Source: Clostridia bacterium (GTDB lineage Bacteria; Bacillota; Clostridia; UBA1381; UBA9506). Taken from it: a stretch of DNA of 64,000 nucleotides. The notes below the pieces were generated by a model. It did not search any database, had not been told where the DNA came from, and worked only from the letters and a program-made list of their open reading frames with translations. This document shows, one piece after another, positions 41,437 through 50,770 of this stretch. The position numbers and the translations under genes were made by a program. Each line of letters opens with the position of its first letter. The first letter of the stretch is position 1. The stretch spans positions 62,001 through 126,000 of the forward strand of contig JAFQAZ010000003.1 in assembly GCA_017416855.1 (NCBI GenBank), given 5' to 3'.

Positions 41437-42204
41437 TCACCTTTCAAATTCCTTTATCGTTTTACACATCTTATCCAATGCGGATGAAAAAAGCGTCAAC
41501 TCTGTTCCCACCCAAAATATGTTCATGCCATGTTCGTTCCATCTTTCAGCTACGGTTTCATCATCCATAAACATACCTATTGATTTTTTGTGCTTGCCAC
41601 ATATATCAATTGTTCTCTCGATATTATTAAGCATTTCAGGGGCGTTAATGTTAAGACCGCAACCCATAGAAACCGCCATATCGCAGGGACCAATTATAAT
41701 GCCTGCCACCTCATCACCGTATTTTGTCAAAATTTCGTCCAAGGTATCCACTCCTAGTGTGGATTCAATTTGCAAGAACAGAAGGCGATTTTTATTAAAA
41801 TCATAAACCTCTTCGCCGGGACGCAAAAGGCCTCTACCTCCCACACCCTTTTTGCCAAGCGGATAAAACCGCATTGATGAAATTGCTGTTTCCACTTGTT
41901 CTATAGTTTCTGTGCGCGGTATCAGAACTCCATCCGCCCCCATATCTAATGGCTTTGAAATACAATGATACTCACAATCCTGTACCCTAACAATTACAGG
42001 CAAATCCACTGCATTGCTAACTTGAAGAAAATCTCCAATATTTTCAGGATTAAATGACCCATGTTCCAAATCCATAACCAAAAAATCAATACCAGATTTT
42101 TTGTACAAACCCGGTAACATCGTCAAGCCCACATGGCATAGCATAGAAGACGATAATTTCTGACAATTTTTTAATTTTTCCTTTAATGCTTGTATAGCAC
42201 TCAT
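41437..42204 (-). CDS. HpcH/HpaI-family class II aldolase
   Basis: A 255-residue metal-dependent aldolase cleaving 2-keto-3-deoxy acids to pyruvate and an aldehyde. It shows FLVMDLEHGSFN, PVIVRVQD, GADGVLIPRTETIEQVE, RGLLRPGEEVY, FLQIESTLGVD (metal Glu) and IIIGPCDMAVSMG. Length fits. Its presence implies the operon degrades an acidic sugar through a keto-deoxy acid. It sits between the ABC permeases and the dehydrogenase. Confidence 0.9.
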   Translation of the reverse strand: MSAIQALKEKLKNCQKLSSSMLCHVGLTMLPGLYKKSGIDFLVMDLEHGSFNPENIGDFLQVSNAVDLPVIVRVQDCEYHCISKPLDMGADGVLIPRTETIEQVETAISSMRFYPLGKKGVGGRGLLRPGEEVYDFNKNRLLFLQIESTLGVDTLDEILTKYGDEVAGIIIGPCDMAVSMGCGLNINAPEMLNNIERTIDICGKHKKSIGMFMDDETVAERWNEHGMNIFWVGTELTLFSSALDKMCKTIKEFER

Positions 42205-42229
42205 GATTTAAACTCCTCCATCATTTTAA

Positions 42230-43069
42230 TTATCCTTTAACCGCAGAAGATGACAACCCTTCAACGAAATACTTTTGCGCAAAGAAATATATCACTACCA
42301 CAGGAATCATAGCGATAATAGCTGCTGCCATCAAAAGCTCTATATTGTGTTCATAATTGCCCTTAATATACAAAAGTCCTAGTGAAAGTGTGTATTTCGA
42401 CTCGCTGGTAAGGTATATTAAAGGCTCAAACACATTATTCCAAGAACCCATAAAGGTAGTAGTAGCCATTGTTGCAAGCATGGGCTTTGCCATAGGCAAA
42501 TATATTCTAAAGAATATTTTTATTGGATTCGCACCATCCAGCAAGGCTGCCTCATAAAATGCATTAGGCATTCCCATAAAGCATTGACGCATAAGAAACA
42601 CATTAAATGCTGTTCCGAAAAACATCTTTACCGTCATTGGAAGATATGTATCCAATGCGCCCACATTATGCCACATAATATACTGCGGAACGCTCATTAT
42701 GTTATGCGGTATCATCATAGTACACAGTGCCGTAAAAAACAACAGCTGCGAGCCTTTAAAATTATACTTTGCAAAGCCAAATCCAATCAGCGAATTGGAA
42801 AACAATTGCCCCACTATACACACAACAGATACGAATACACTGTTAGCAGCATATCTCAAAAAGTTACCTTCTTTAAATACTTTAATGTAGTTATCAAAAT
42901 GATATGGCGGTTTAAAAAACTGAGGTGGCGTAACATATGCAAGTCCGGGTCCCTGAAGCGACACAGAAATCGCCCATAAAAATGGTAACATCATTATAAT
43001 TGCACCTAAGCTTAATAATATCACCACAAAAATTTTTCCTGTGCGTTTTGACTCTATTCTTTTATTCAT
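42230..43069 (-). CDS. Carbohydrate ABC transporter permease (MalG type)
   Basis: A 279-residue, six-helix permease. The EAA loop reads YEAALLDGANPIKIFFRIYLPMAKP, contacting the ATPase. The first 8 bp overlap the end of the other permease gene. The ATP-binding subunit is not in the operon, as is usual for CUT1 importers that share an MsmK-like ATPase. Confidence 0.93.
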   Translation of the reverse strand: MNKRIESKRTGKIFVVILLSLGAIIMMLPFLWAISVSLQGPGLAYVTPPQFFKPPYHFDNYIKVFKEGNFLRYAANSVFVSVVCIVGQLFSNSLIGFGFAKYNFKGSQLLFFTALCTMMIPHNIMSVPQYIMWHNVGALDTYLPMTVKMFFGTAFNVFLMRQCFMGMPNAFYEAALLDGANPIKIFFRIYLPMAKPMLATMATTTFMGSWNNVFEPLIYLTSESKYTLSLGLLYIKGNYEHNIELLMAAAIIAMIPVVVIYFFAQKYFVEGLSSSAVKG

Positions 43070-43934
43070 AGTACACCCACCTTTTTTCTGCTCGCTTCTG
43101 TATTAATGTCAGGATTGCAATAACAATAAACGAAATCCAGCCTATTGCGGAAGCAAGACCAAATTTGCTATACTCGAAAGCGTTATTATAAATAAGAGTA
43201 CCGATAACCGTTGTGTTTGCACCGGTCGCCTGTTGCATAACATAGAACGCATCGAACACTTGCATTGCATCAATTACGCCTTTCATTAACAAAAAGAAAA
43301 TCATCGGAGAAAGAAGCGGCAGTGTTATGTTGAAAAATTTTCTAACTGCCCCTGCACCATCTATACGTGCCGCTTCGTTAACATCAGTGCTGATGTTTTG
43401 GAGGCCTGCCAAAAGGTATATCGTAGTGTAGCCTACACCCTTCCACGCAGACATAACTGCTATACTTGCCACAACCTCAACCCAAAGTCCGCTAAAGGTG
43501 AATTTAAACGGCCCAAGCCCGATAAACTTAAAAAGATAATTAAGTACACCATACATTGGATTGTACATATAGGTCCAAACGAAGCTAACGGCAACAATAG
43601 GTGTCAGCACGGGCATAAAATACATAACACGAAAGGCAGATATGCCTTTAATCGCGTGATTGAGCAATACGGCAAGTATACAACCGATGGATATTTGCAG
43701 TGTTTCAAGTATTAAAACATAAGTAAATACATTTCTAAAACCCATCCAGAGATCCGCCATGTTTAATGCAGTAATATAATTTTTAAATCCTACCCATTGA
43801 GGAGGATTAAATATATCATAATCAGTAAATGAGATATAGCCTGAGAAAACTATAGGATAAAGAGAAAATACCAAAAAACCTATAATGTATGGCGAAACAA
43901 ACACCCATCCCCAATTCTTATGTTTTTTAGTCAA
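43062..43934 (-). CDS. Carbohydrate ABC transporter permease (MalF/UgpA type)
   Basis: A 290-residue, six-helix permease with the EAA loop NEAARIDGAGAVRKFFNITLPLLSP. The start chosen is TTG at 43934, 6 nt after GAGGTG; the frame opens six codons earlier at another TTG without a ribosome binding site. It lies between the solute-binding protein and the MalG-type permease. Confidence 0.92.
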   Translation of the reverse strand: MTKKHKNWGWVFVSPYIIGFLVFSLYPIVFSGYISFTDYDIFNPPQWVGFKNYITALNMADLWMGFRNVFTYVLILETLQISIGCILAVLLNHAIKGISAFRVMYFMPVLTPIVAVSFVWTYMYNPMYGVLNYLFKFIGLGPFKFTFSGLWVEVVASIAVMSAWKGVGYTTIYLLAGLQNISTDVNEAARIDGAGAVRKFFNITLPLLSPMIFFLLMKGVIDAMQVFDAFYVMQQATGANTTVIGTLIYNNAFEYSKFGLASAIGWISFIVIAILTLIQKRAEKRWVYYE

Positions 43935-43962
43935 AAGTCCCACCTCTTTCAAAAACTAGAAT

Positions 43963-45249
43963 TTATTCCTCAAGCAGAGCCTCAGAAACTTGCTTATCTA
44001 TTTCATCAATTCCCTCTTCAAAGGTTACATCGCCGCGGAACATCTGTGCCGTGATTGTATCTACTTTAGGCCGCCATTCTTCAAACGTCTTATTTTCAAA
44101 AAGGGTAACACCGTATTCTTCAACACCTTGATAAAATACCTTTGTATTTGCAGGTGCACTTTCCTTTGTATTTAAATATTCAAGTGCTGTATGTTTTATG
44201 GGATAACCTGCAAGAAATTCGTCAGCTACCAGCATTTGCGCCTCTTCACTTAAATAGAATTTGATCCATTCCCACGCTGCATCTTGTTCAGCCTCAGATG
44301 CGCGGGAAAATATTGTCCAATAGTTTGGTACATAAACACAATGACGCTCTCCATCCCAACCAATCGGTAATATCTGCACATCATATTCAAAACCTTCTGC
44401 AGCATTTGCATTAATATTTTTAATTGCAGAAGAAAGACCCATAAGCATGGCTACCTTGCCCATATAAAACGCGGCAATGGCTCCGCCGTTTGCTGCTGTC
44501 CACTCCATTCCGGGAGATATACCCGTTTGCACAGGTTCAATATATCTGCGTAGACCTTCTACAGTTTTTGGGTCTTTAAACATTGATTTTGTACGTGTTT
44601 CATCTAAAGGCACGCCACCGTTTGCGGTCACAAACGGAAGCCACCCTGCGGTTATATTATTTAAAGAGCAAAAACCATATTGATCAGTTTTTCCATCACC
44701 ATCAATGTCCTTGGTCAACTTTTTCGCCATTTCAAACATTTCTTCATAAGTCCAGTTTTCATCCGGATATGGCAGATTTGCTTCATCAAAGAGTGTTTTG
44801 TTGTAGTAAATAGCAACTGAATTCAGGTCATGAGGTACGCCCCAAAGGTGCCCCTGTGCATCTTGACCTGCCGTTAAAGCTATTGAATATTCCTCAGGGT
44901 TTAAATCACGTTTTACTCTGTCTGTCAGATCAACTGCAGCACCCATACCACCCAGTGCTGCAACATAACCGGAATCCATAATAAATACTGTGGGCGCGTT
45001 ACTTGTTGCAACTTGCATTTTAAGTTTTTTCTTAAAATCACTCCAAGGAGTTTCGTCAATTTCCAATTTGATATTTGGATGTTTTGACTTAAAAAGCTCT
45101 ACAATTTCTGGATTTGTTACCGTTTTACCGCCCGGAAGCCCCAACTTTAAAGTAACAGTTCCGTCACCATTCGTCTCATTTGTTTTACCACACCCGGCAA
45201 AAGATACCGCCATAATACAAACCAACATTAAACAAATTATTTTTTTCAT
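43963..45249 (-). CDS. Sugar ABC transporter solute-binding lipoprotein
   Basis: A 428-residue lipoprotein. Lipobox SFAGC with the lipidated Cys20 after a 19-residue signal. The body has the CUT1 family-1 binding-protein features: TLKLGLPGGKTVTNPEIVELFKSKHPNIKLE, TVFIMDSGYVAALG, and LPIGWDGERHCVYVPNYWTIF. AGGAGG precedes the ATG. It delivers the oligosaccharide to the two permeases that follow with a 28-bp gap. Confidence 0.93.
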   Translation of the reverse strand: MKKIICLMLVCIMAVSFAGCGKTNETNGDGTVTLKLGLPGGKTVTNPEIVELFKSKHPNIKLEIDETPWSDFKKKLKMQVATSNAPTVFIMDSGYVAALGGMGAAVDLTDRVKRDLNPEEYSIALTAGQDAQGHLWGVPHDLNSVAIYYNKTLFDEANLPYPDENWTYEEMFEMAKKLTKDIDGDGKTDQYGFCSLNNITAGWLPFVTANGGVPLDETRTKSMFKDPKTVEGLRRYIEPVQTGISPGMEWTAANGGAIAAFYMGKVAMLMGLSSAIKNINANAAEGFEYDVQILPIGWDGERHCVYVPNYWTIFSRASEAEQDAAWEWIKFYLSEEAQMLVADEFLAGYPIKHTALEYLNTKESAPANTKVFYQGVEEYGVTLFENKTFEEWRPKVDTITAQMFRGDVTFEEGIDEIDKQVSEALLEE

Positions 45250-45269
45250 TTTATACTCCTCCTTACTGT

Positions 45270-46451
45270 TTATATATGGTTACCCATTAAAAACACATCT
45301 GAAACCTCAACGTTATCATTAAAAATGACAATATCTGCATCGTAGCCTTCTTTGAGCTTTCCTTTGTTAGATATCCCCATAATTTTCGCCGGTGTTTCTG
45401 TCGCCATTTTCACGCTGTTTATTATATCTATTCCTACAGCCTTGTGCATCGTTCTGACCAGTCTGTCAGTTGTCGCTATACTTCCGGCAAAATTTTTCCT
45501 GTCCAGCATTTTCGCTACATCGTCTTCGATTAGTATTTGCTCGTTATGCTTACCAGACGGCACAATCCCACTTAAGCCTTCCATTCCCGCAACGCGAATA
45601 GCGTCAGTAACAAGACAAATATGTTCTGGTCCTTTCACCTTGTATATCAGTTTTAAAAGTTCAGGAGGAAGATGCCTTCCATCTGCAATAACCTCCACAG
45701 TCATATCGTCTAAAAGGTAGCCACTCTCTACCGCACCCAGTATTCTAAACCCATCACGACGTGTAAGCATAGACATCCCTGAATAAAAATGTGTCATCAT
45801 CTTACAACCTTTATCATATACACGTAACACATCTTCATAAACGCAATTGGTATGACCGATTGAAGGTATAATTCCATTTTTCACTAATGTATTACAAAAC
45901 TCTACGCTACCCTCAAGTTCCGGTGCAAAACTCCAGCGTTTAACAACTCCACGCCCTCTCTCAATTATATCTTCATAGTCTTTTTTGACTGGCGGGGTGA
46001 TATATGTTTTTGTCTGTGCACCACACTGAATTGGCGAAAAGTATGGTCCCTCTAAGTGTACTCCTGCAATGTGTGGTATGTCACCGCCATCATAGTCCAT
46101 CAACTTACGAACACTTTCTATTGTCGAAAGTAACACCTCGTGTGCTGTTGAGCTTGTTGATGGTGTCATAGTAGTTGTTCCGTGACGCAAATGTACACGC
46201 GAACCGGCAATGATTTCTTCAGTTTCACTGCCTGCAAACCAAACACCATCACCACCATGTAAATGTAAATCAATAAAGCCGGGACTTACGTAACCACCCT
46301 TAGCATCAAAAATTTCATCGCAGTCTATATTTTCATCCGTGATGGCAAAAATTTTTCCGTCCTTTACGTAAAGATTTTTGTCATGCTCTACTTTATCCGT
46401 TAATATTCTTCCATTGATAATTTTAAGTACGCCTGTTTTGTTTAAGCTCAT
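45270..46451 (-). CDS. nagA: NagA-like N-acetylglucosamine-6-phosphate deacetylase
   Basis: A 393-residue amidohydrolase. Metal motif PGFIDLHLHGGDG, GVHLEGPYFSP (metal Glu), SIGHTNC, THFYSGMS (variant of HLFNAM) and the catalytic LVTDAIRVAG. These are NagA motifs, but the substitution at HFYSGMS suggests a divergent member, possibly acting on another N-acyl sugar phosphate. It overlaps the upstream esterase gene by 4 bp. Confidence 0.85.
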   Translation of the reverse strand: MSLNKTGVLKIINGRILTDKVEHDKNLYVKDGKIFAITDENIDCDEIFDAKGGYVSPGFIDLHLHGGDGVWFAGSETEEIIAGSRVHLRHGTTTMTPSTSSTAHEVLLSTIESVRKLMDYDGGDIPHIAGVHLEGPYFSPIQCGAQTKTYITPPVKKDYEDIIERGRGVVKRWSFAPELEGSVEFCNTLVKNGIIPSIGHTNCVYEDVLRVYDKGCKMMTHFYSGMSMLTRRDGFRILGAVESGYLLDDMTVEVIADGRHLPPELLKLIYKVKGPEHICLVTDAIRVAGMEGLSGIVPSGKHNEQILIEDDVAKMLDRKNFAGSIATTDRLVRTMHKAVGIDIINSVKMATETPAKIMGISNKGKLKEGYDADIVIFNDNVEVSDVFLMGNHI

Positions 46452-47344
46452 TTTAATCTCTCCCTATAAGCAAATTGCAATGCCAAATCCTCAAAAGCCC
46501 ATATATCCTCATGCCCATGAGCGGGATATTTGTGCAAGTACTTATTTTCCGTAGTGAGTGTGTCAAAAACCTTTTTGCTTGCTTCGGGAGGACACGCTGT
46601 GTCTTTAAGACCAATTCCCATTAAAACGGGACACTTGATGAGTGGAGCAAAGTTTATATTGTCAAAATACGACAGCGTATTGAAAACCTGCTCTTTTGTT
46701 TTCATTTCGGCATCGAATAATTTGAAGTAACGCCAAAATTCTTCATAAGGCCCGCCTGAGCAATGCTCAAATCCATACTCGATACACGACATAAATGGGT
46801 ATAGTGCAGTAATAAATTTAACCCTGTCGTCAAGTGCAGCCAGCATAAGAGCTATCCCGCCACCTTGGCTCGCACCAAAAACACCCACTGTTCCGTCACT
46901 TTCCGGCAGGGTAGTAGCAAGCTCAACAGCCCTTAAAAAATCAGCATAGATATATCTGTAGATATACTTTTCTTTATTAAGTATGCCTTTTGTCATAATG
47001 CCAGAAACAACACGATTATTCGGGACGTCATCATTTATAGGTTCCCCCTGCCCTCTTACGTTTACGGCAAGTACATTGTATCCTGCCGCAAGCCATTGTA
47101 AGTATCTATTCACGGTAAAAATCCGCGTTGAATAGCCGTGCGAAAACAACATTATTGGTTTTTTTTCATCTACGCCTTTTGCACGAATGTAAAGCCCGTC
47201 AAGTCTGCCGCATCGATATCCGTCAAAGTAGACCCTTTTAACCTCAATGTTATCTAATTCAAATGGATAGTCTTCAAATTTTGCATTTAAGGGTTGGGCC
47301 ATGCTTTCTTTTTGGGTTTCTTGCCAAAATTTTATGAAATCCAC
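46448..47344 (-). CDS. Acetyl-xylan-esterase-like alpha/beta hydrolase (CE7-like)
   Basis: A 298-residue cytoplasmic hydrolase starting with GTG, 8 nt after GAGGAGG. The CE7 signature RGQ is in VNVRGQGEP; the nucleophile elbow is GASQGGG; Asp is in GLKDTACPPE and His in HGHEDIW. Members deacetylate xylo-oligosaccharides, other acetylated sugars and cephalosporin C. The 4-bp overlap with nagA and proximity to the GDSL gene point to an acetylated substrate. Confidence 0.86.
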   Translation of the reverse strand: MDFIKFWQETQKESMAQPLNAKFEDYPFELDNIEVKRVYFDGYRCGRLDGLYIRAKGVDEKKPIMLFSHGYSTRIFTVNRYLQWLAAGYNVLAVNVRGQGEPINDDVPNNRVVSGIMTKGILNKEKYIYRYIYADFLRAVELATTLPESDGTVGVFGASQGGGIALMLAALDDRVKFITALYPFMSCIEYGFEHCSGGPYEEFWRYFKLFDAEMKTKEQVFNTLSYFDNINFAPLIKCPVLMGIGLKDTACPPEASKKVFDTLTTENKYLHKYPAHGHEDIWAFEDLALQFAYRERLK

Positions 47345-47357
47345 AAACTATACCTCC

Positions 47358-48629
47358 TCAATCCGTATAAGGTAAAAATTCAGAAAGGCTAACCTGGCGA
47401 TGTTCTTTCATAGATTTGTTTGCGGCTATACCTATACCTATCGAATACGCACCTGCACGAGAATTAGCTATATGACCCAATGGGTCTGAAGATACACCCC
47501 TGAACAACATAGCACGCATAAGCGGATCGGAACCACCATGACCTGTATCGTTATCTCTTGTCAAGCCGTTAGCGGATTGCACAGCCGTTGTTACAATTTC
47601 TTCCTTTTTGAAATTATATTTTATTTCCTCTCCCAAAGCATTGTATAAACGAATAGAATATGGATTTTCAGAGTTAATTCCTGTACGTATATGGTCAACC
47701 TCTAATCGTCCTTTGCTGCCATTAAATACAATTTTACAACCTTCATAAGGCGAATATGCAGTTAATGTATAGCAAACAACCGTACCTTTTTTGTATTTAA
47801 TATTAACTGCTACACTATCTTCTATATCAATCTCATCGGAAAAGATACATCTGTCACGATAGTATCCGTCAACGTCTTCATTTTCGTAGTAAAGCTGACC
47901 TAAAAATTCATCGGTTGGTAAATCGAAATAAAATTCGCATTTATCTTTGTATGCACAAGTTAGGCATCGCTCGCCTCGTTCCTCACGTGTAGGTCCGTAA
48001 AAACGCAAACTTCCAAATGCATTTACTGCCTCAGGTTCATCGTTTATCCACCAGTTTAAAAGGTCAAAGTGGTGTGTCGATTTGTGAATTAAAAGCGAAC
48101 CGGAATTTTTTCTCTGACGGTGCCACCTTCTAAAATAATCGCCGCCGTGTTTTGTGCCGAGCATCCATTCAAAATGTACACTTAACACATCGCCTACTAT
48201 ACCACTGTCCATTAATTCCTTAACACGGGTATAAAATGGGCGAAATCGTGCATTAAAAGTAACTTTCAAATCTTTGCCCGTCCTCTTTTCAGCCTCTAAT
48301 ATGGCGTTACACTTCATATCGTCTGTTGTCATAGGCTTTTCTGTGATTACATCGCATCCGAATTCCAGAGCTTTTATTATATACTCGTCATGACAGCTGT
48401 CAATTGTGGTTACTAAAACCACATCGGGGCGTGTTTCTTCCAGCATAGTATCAAAATCATCAAACACAGGAATATCACACCCTGTAAATTTAGCCGCACA
48501 TGCTGCACGCTTGTGGTTAAGGTCGTACACACCGCAAATTTCCACGCAGTCTGCAAGTTCTTTTGTAAGCGGAATAACATATGCCTGAAGACTTCTCTGA
48601 CCAATACCCACAATTACACATTTTTTCAT
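47358..48629 (-). CDS. Gfo/Idh/MocA-family oxidoreductase (long form)
   Basis: A 423-residue protein with Rossmann CVIVGIGQRSLQAYVIPL, VTTIDSCHDEYI and VITEKPMTTD. A cysteine-rich insert ERCLTCAYKDKCEFYFDL and the longer C-terminal domain distinguish it from the other two Gfo/Idh proteins here. It also has KSTHHFDLLNWW. First gene of the import and catabolism operon, divergent from the AraC gene. It likely oxidises or epimerises a sugar. Confidence 0.9.
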   Translation of the reverse strand: MKKCVIVGIGQRSLQAYVIPLTKELADCVEICGVYDLNHKRAACAAKFTGCDIPVFDDFDTMLEETRPDVVLVTTIDSCHDEYIIKALEFGCDVITEKPMTTDDMKCNAILEAEKRTGKDLKVTFNARFRPFYTRVKELMDSGIVGDVLSVHFEWMLGTKHGGDYFRRWHRQRKNSGSLLIHKSTHHFDLLNWWINDEPEAVNAFGSLRFYGPTREERGERCLTCAYKDKCEFYFDLPTDEFLGQLYYENEDVDGYYRDRCIFSDEIDIEDSVAVNIKYKKGTVVCYTLTAYSPYEGCKIVFNGSKGRLEVDHIRTGINSENPYSIRLYNALGEEIKYNFKKEEIVTTAVQSANGLTRDNDTGHGGSDPLMRAMLFRGVSSDPLGHIANSRAGAYSIGIGIAANKSMKEHRQVSLSEFLPYTD

Positions 48630-48664
48630 GTTAAATCTTCCTTTCCATTTTTACAAATTATTTA

Positions 48665-48693
48665 TTGAATATTCAAATACTAAATGGTATAAT
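48665..48693 (+). promoter_or_regulatory. AraC promoter and palindrome in the divergent region
   Basis: TTGAAT (48665-48670), 17 bp, TATAAT (48688-48693). TTGAATATTCAA (48665-48676) is a perfect palindrome and also offers a -35 for the minus-strand Gfo/Idh operon (-10 about TAAAAA near 48642-48647), so one bound regulator could affect both. Confidence 0.6.
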
Positions 48694-48714
48694 ACTATTA
48701 TAGGAGGTGTAAAA

Positions 48715-49596
48715 ATGATAAAACATCACTTTCACAATAAATTGCATACCTATTTTAATGTCAGCGATATCATAGGCGCCTATCATTACGAAGACTTTAC
48801 ACCTAAACCGGCAAACCCTAAACTATATAATTTCTGGCAAATTTTCTATATATATTCAGGTAGTATGCATTCTGAATGTGATTCCGTAGAAACACTTGTA
48901 AAGACTAACGAACTTATTATATTTCCTCCCAATAAAACACGTGTCTCTCATTCTATGGAACATTCAACTTTTGATATAATCAGCTTCTCATCCAGCTCGC
49001 TTGCAATCAAGTTTTTTGAAAACAAACCAATTGTTTTAACGAAGGATGAAGAAAATATTATCATCTATATTCGCAACAAGATAAGATGCCATTTTGAGCA
49101 AATTAACGGGAACCCAACTACAAGAGGTTTACGTCTAAAAAAAGATACGCCCGCCATTATTTTGCAGGATATTAAAATATCATTAGAGAAACTTCTTCTT
49201 ACTCTTTATGACAGGCATAACACTGTTCAATTGCAGGCTACGCCTAACAAAACTCTGTCATACAGTCGAAACTTAGCACTTGCTGTGGATATACAAAAGC
49301 ATATCCACAGCAATCTTTTCAACGACTTGAATCTAACTAATATAGCCTCTCATTTTTCTATAAGCGTTTCTTCGTTAAAAACTATTTTTAAACAAATTAC
49401 TGAGCAAAGTGTCAATCAATATATTATTGATGCAAAGATTGACAAAGCAAAAGAATTCCTAAGTGAAAATATTTTGTCTAATACTCAGATTGCTCATAGC
49501 CTTAAATTTTCATCTTCCAGTCATTTCGCTAAAGTCTTTAAAGATAGAACAGGTTATACTCCAAGTGAATACAAAAAACTCAGTGGCATAACTTAA
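48715..49596 (+). CDS. AraC-family transcriptional regulator
   Basis: A 293-residue regulator. The C-terminal double HTH (about 195-290) begins IQKHIHSNLFNDLNLTNIAS and has the second HTH signature IAHSLKFSSSSHFAKVFKDRTGYTPSEYK. The N-terminal half is a cupin-like sensor (YIYSGSMHSECDS, IFPPNKTRVSHSM). The ATG at 48715 has AGGAGGTG upstream; the frame's earlier start lies within the divergent operon. It probably activates the glycan operon in response to its sugar. Confidence 0.92.
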   Translation: MIKHHFHNKLHTYFNVSDIIGAYHYEDFTPKPANPKLYNFWQIFYIYSGSMHSECDSVETLVKTNELIIFPPNKTRVSHSMEHSTFDIISFSSSSLAIKFFENKPIVLTKDEENIIIYIRNKIRCHFEQINGNPTTRGLRLKKDTPAIILQDIKISLEKLLLTLYDRHNTVQLQATPNKTLSYSRNLALAVDIQKHIHSNLFNDLNLTNIASHFSISVSSLKTIFKQITEQSVNQYIIDAKIDKAKEFLSENILSNTQIAHSLKFSSSSHFAKVFKDRTGYTPSEYKKLSGIT

Positions 49597-49615
49597 CGAT
49601 TGTCAGCTACATTTA

Positions 49616-50695
49616 TTATTCTGCTTTTTCTCCCAACCCCAAGCCTCTGAGGTCAGCTATTTCATTACGTTTTTCTGCTTCATACAGCTTCCATATTACT
49701 CTTAATCCCTGAAGGGAATCATATGCATTTGTAATCGGTTTAGTATTGTTTAATACACAATCAGCAAAATGACGAATTTCAAGGTGAGTTCTCTTATCAG
49801 CAGCATCCGCATCAATTTCTATTGGAGTAACTGTTTGTTCACGTGTTTGTCTGCCATGGTCAAGAGTGATCAATTTTTCCATGCCTTGACGCACCTCAAA
49901 TGCACCTGAGTGTTTGTTATATGAAACCAATGCTTTTTCAAAATGTATCTGGAAATCATAACCCATTTTCGTTCCACGTGCTCCCCATGTACCGAAATGG
50001 TATCCTAAAGCTCCACCCTCAAACTCGATTGTCACGTTGCTAGTTCCTTCCTCCAAGAGCCATGGTGTACCAACTTTTGTTCCGACATGCACTCCACGAA
50101 TCGGCTTACCAAGAAACCAAAGCAAAACATCAATATAATGGCAACCGTGACTGAACAACTGACCGCCACCCAAACGGGCAGTGTTACCCCAAGTCATTTC
50201 TCCGTATTTTTGCATAGGGTCGGTATATTGTTCTGTCCAAATAGACATCTGCATAATCTTACCATAAATACCACTATCTGCAATTTCTTTCATTTTAATT
50301 AATTCAGGATAATAGCGAACAGGGTATGCTGTCATAAGAACTACGCCTTCTCTTTCCGCAGCAGCCATCAACGATAAACACTCAGATTCGGAGTTGCACA
50401 TCGGTTTCTCCATAAGTACATGCTTTTTATTATTTATAAAAAACATTCCGCATTCATAGTGCAAATCATGTGGCAAAACAACTAAAACCGCATCTACGTA
50501 ATCGACCATATCCTTATAATTCGTAAAAACATGTTCTGCACCCCATGAAATAGCTGCATTTTTTGCTCTTTCCTCCACTATATCGCAAACGGCTGTCACC
50601 TTGATAATATCTTTTATATCCTCAGAGTCTTTTCCTCTTGAGTGAACGTTTGCCATGCCTCCGCAGCCAATTACTCCTAATCTTAAAATTGCCAT
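49616..50695 (-). CDS. Gfo/Idh/MocA-family oxidoreductase
   Basis: A 359-residue protein: RLGVIGCGGMANVHSRG, LVVLPHDLHYE, HVLMEKPMCNSESE and GGGQLFSHGCHYIDVLLWF. AAGGGA precedes the ATG at 50695; an in-frame ATG 9 bp earlier is too close to that site. It lies 75 bp after the SLH protein gene and is the last gene of the surface protein operon, convergent with the AraC gene (19-bp gap). Confidence 0.9.
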   Translation of the reverse strand: MAILRLGVIGCGGMANVHSRGKDSEDIKDIIKVTAVCDIVEERAKNAAISWGAEHVFTNYKDMVDYVDAVLVVLPHDLHYECGMFFINNKKHVLMEKPMCNSESECLSLMAAAEREGVVLMTAYPVRYYPELIKMKEIADSGIYGKIMQMSIWTEQYTDPMQKYGEMTWGNTARLGGGQLFSHGCHYIDVLLWFLGKPIRGVHVGTKVGTPWLLEEGTSNVTIEFEGGALGYHFGTWGARGTKMGYDFQIHFEKALVSYNKHSGAFEVRQGMEKLITLDHGRQTREQTVTPIEIDADAADKRTHLEIRHFADCVLNNTKPITNAYDSLQGLRVIWKLYEAEKRNEIADLRGLGLGEKAE

Positions 50696-50770
50696 TAAAA
50701 TCATTCCCTTTCTTTTTTATATAAATTAAATAATATAAACAAATTTTTTCATACTAATAACACTTAATTT

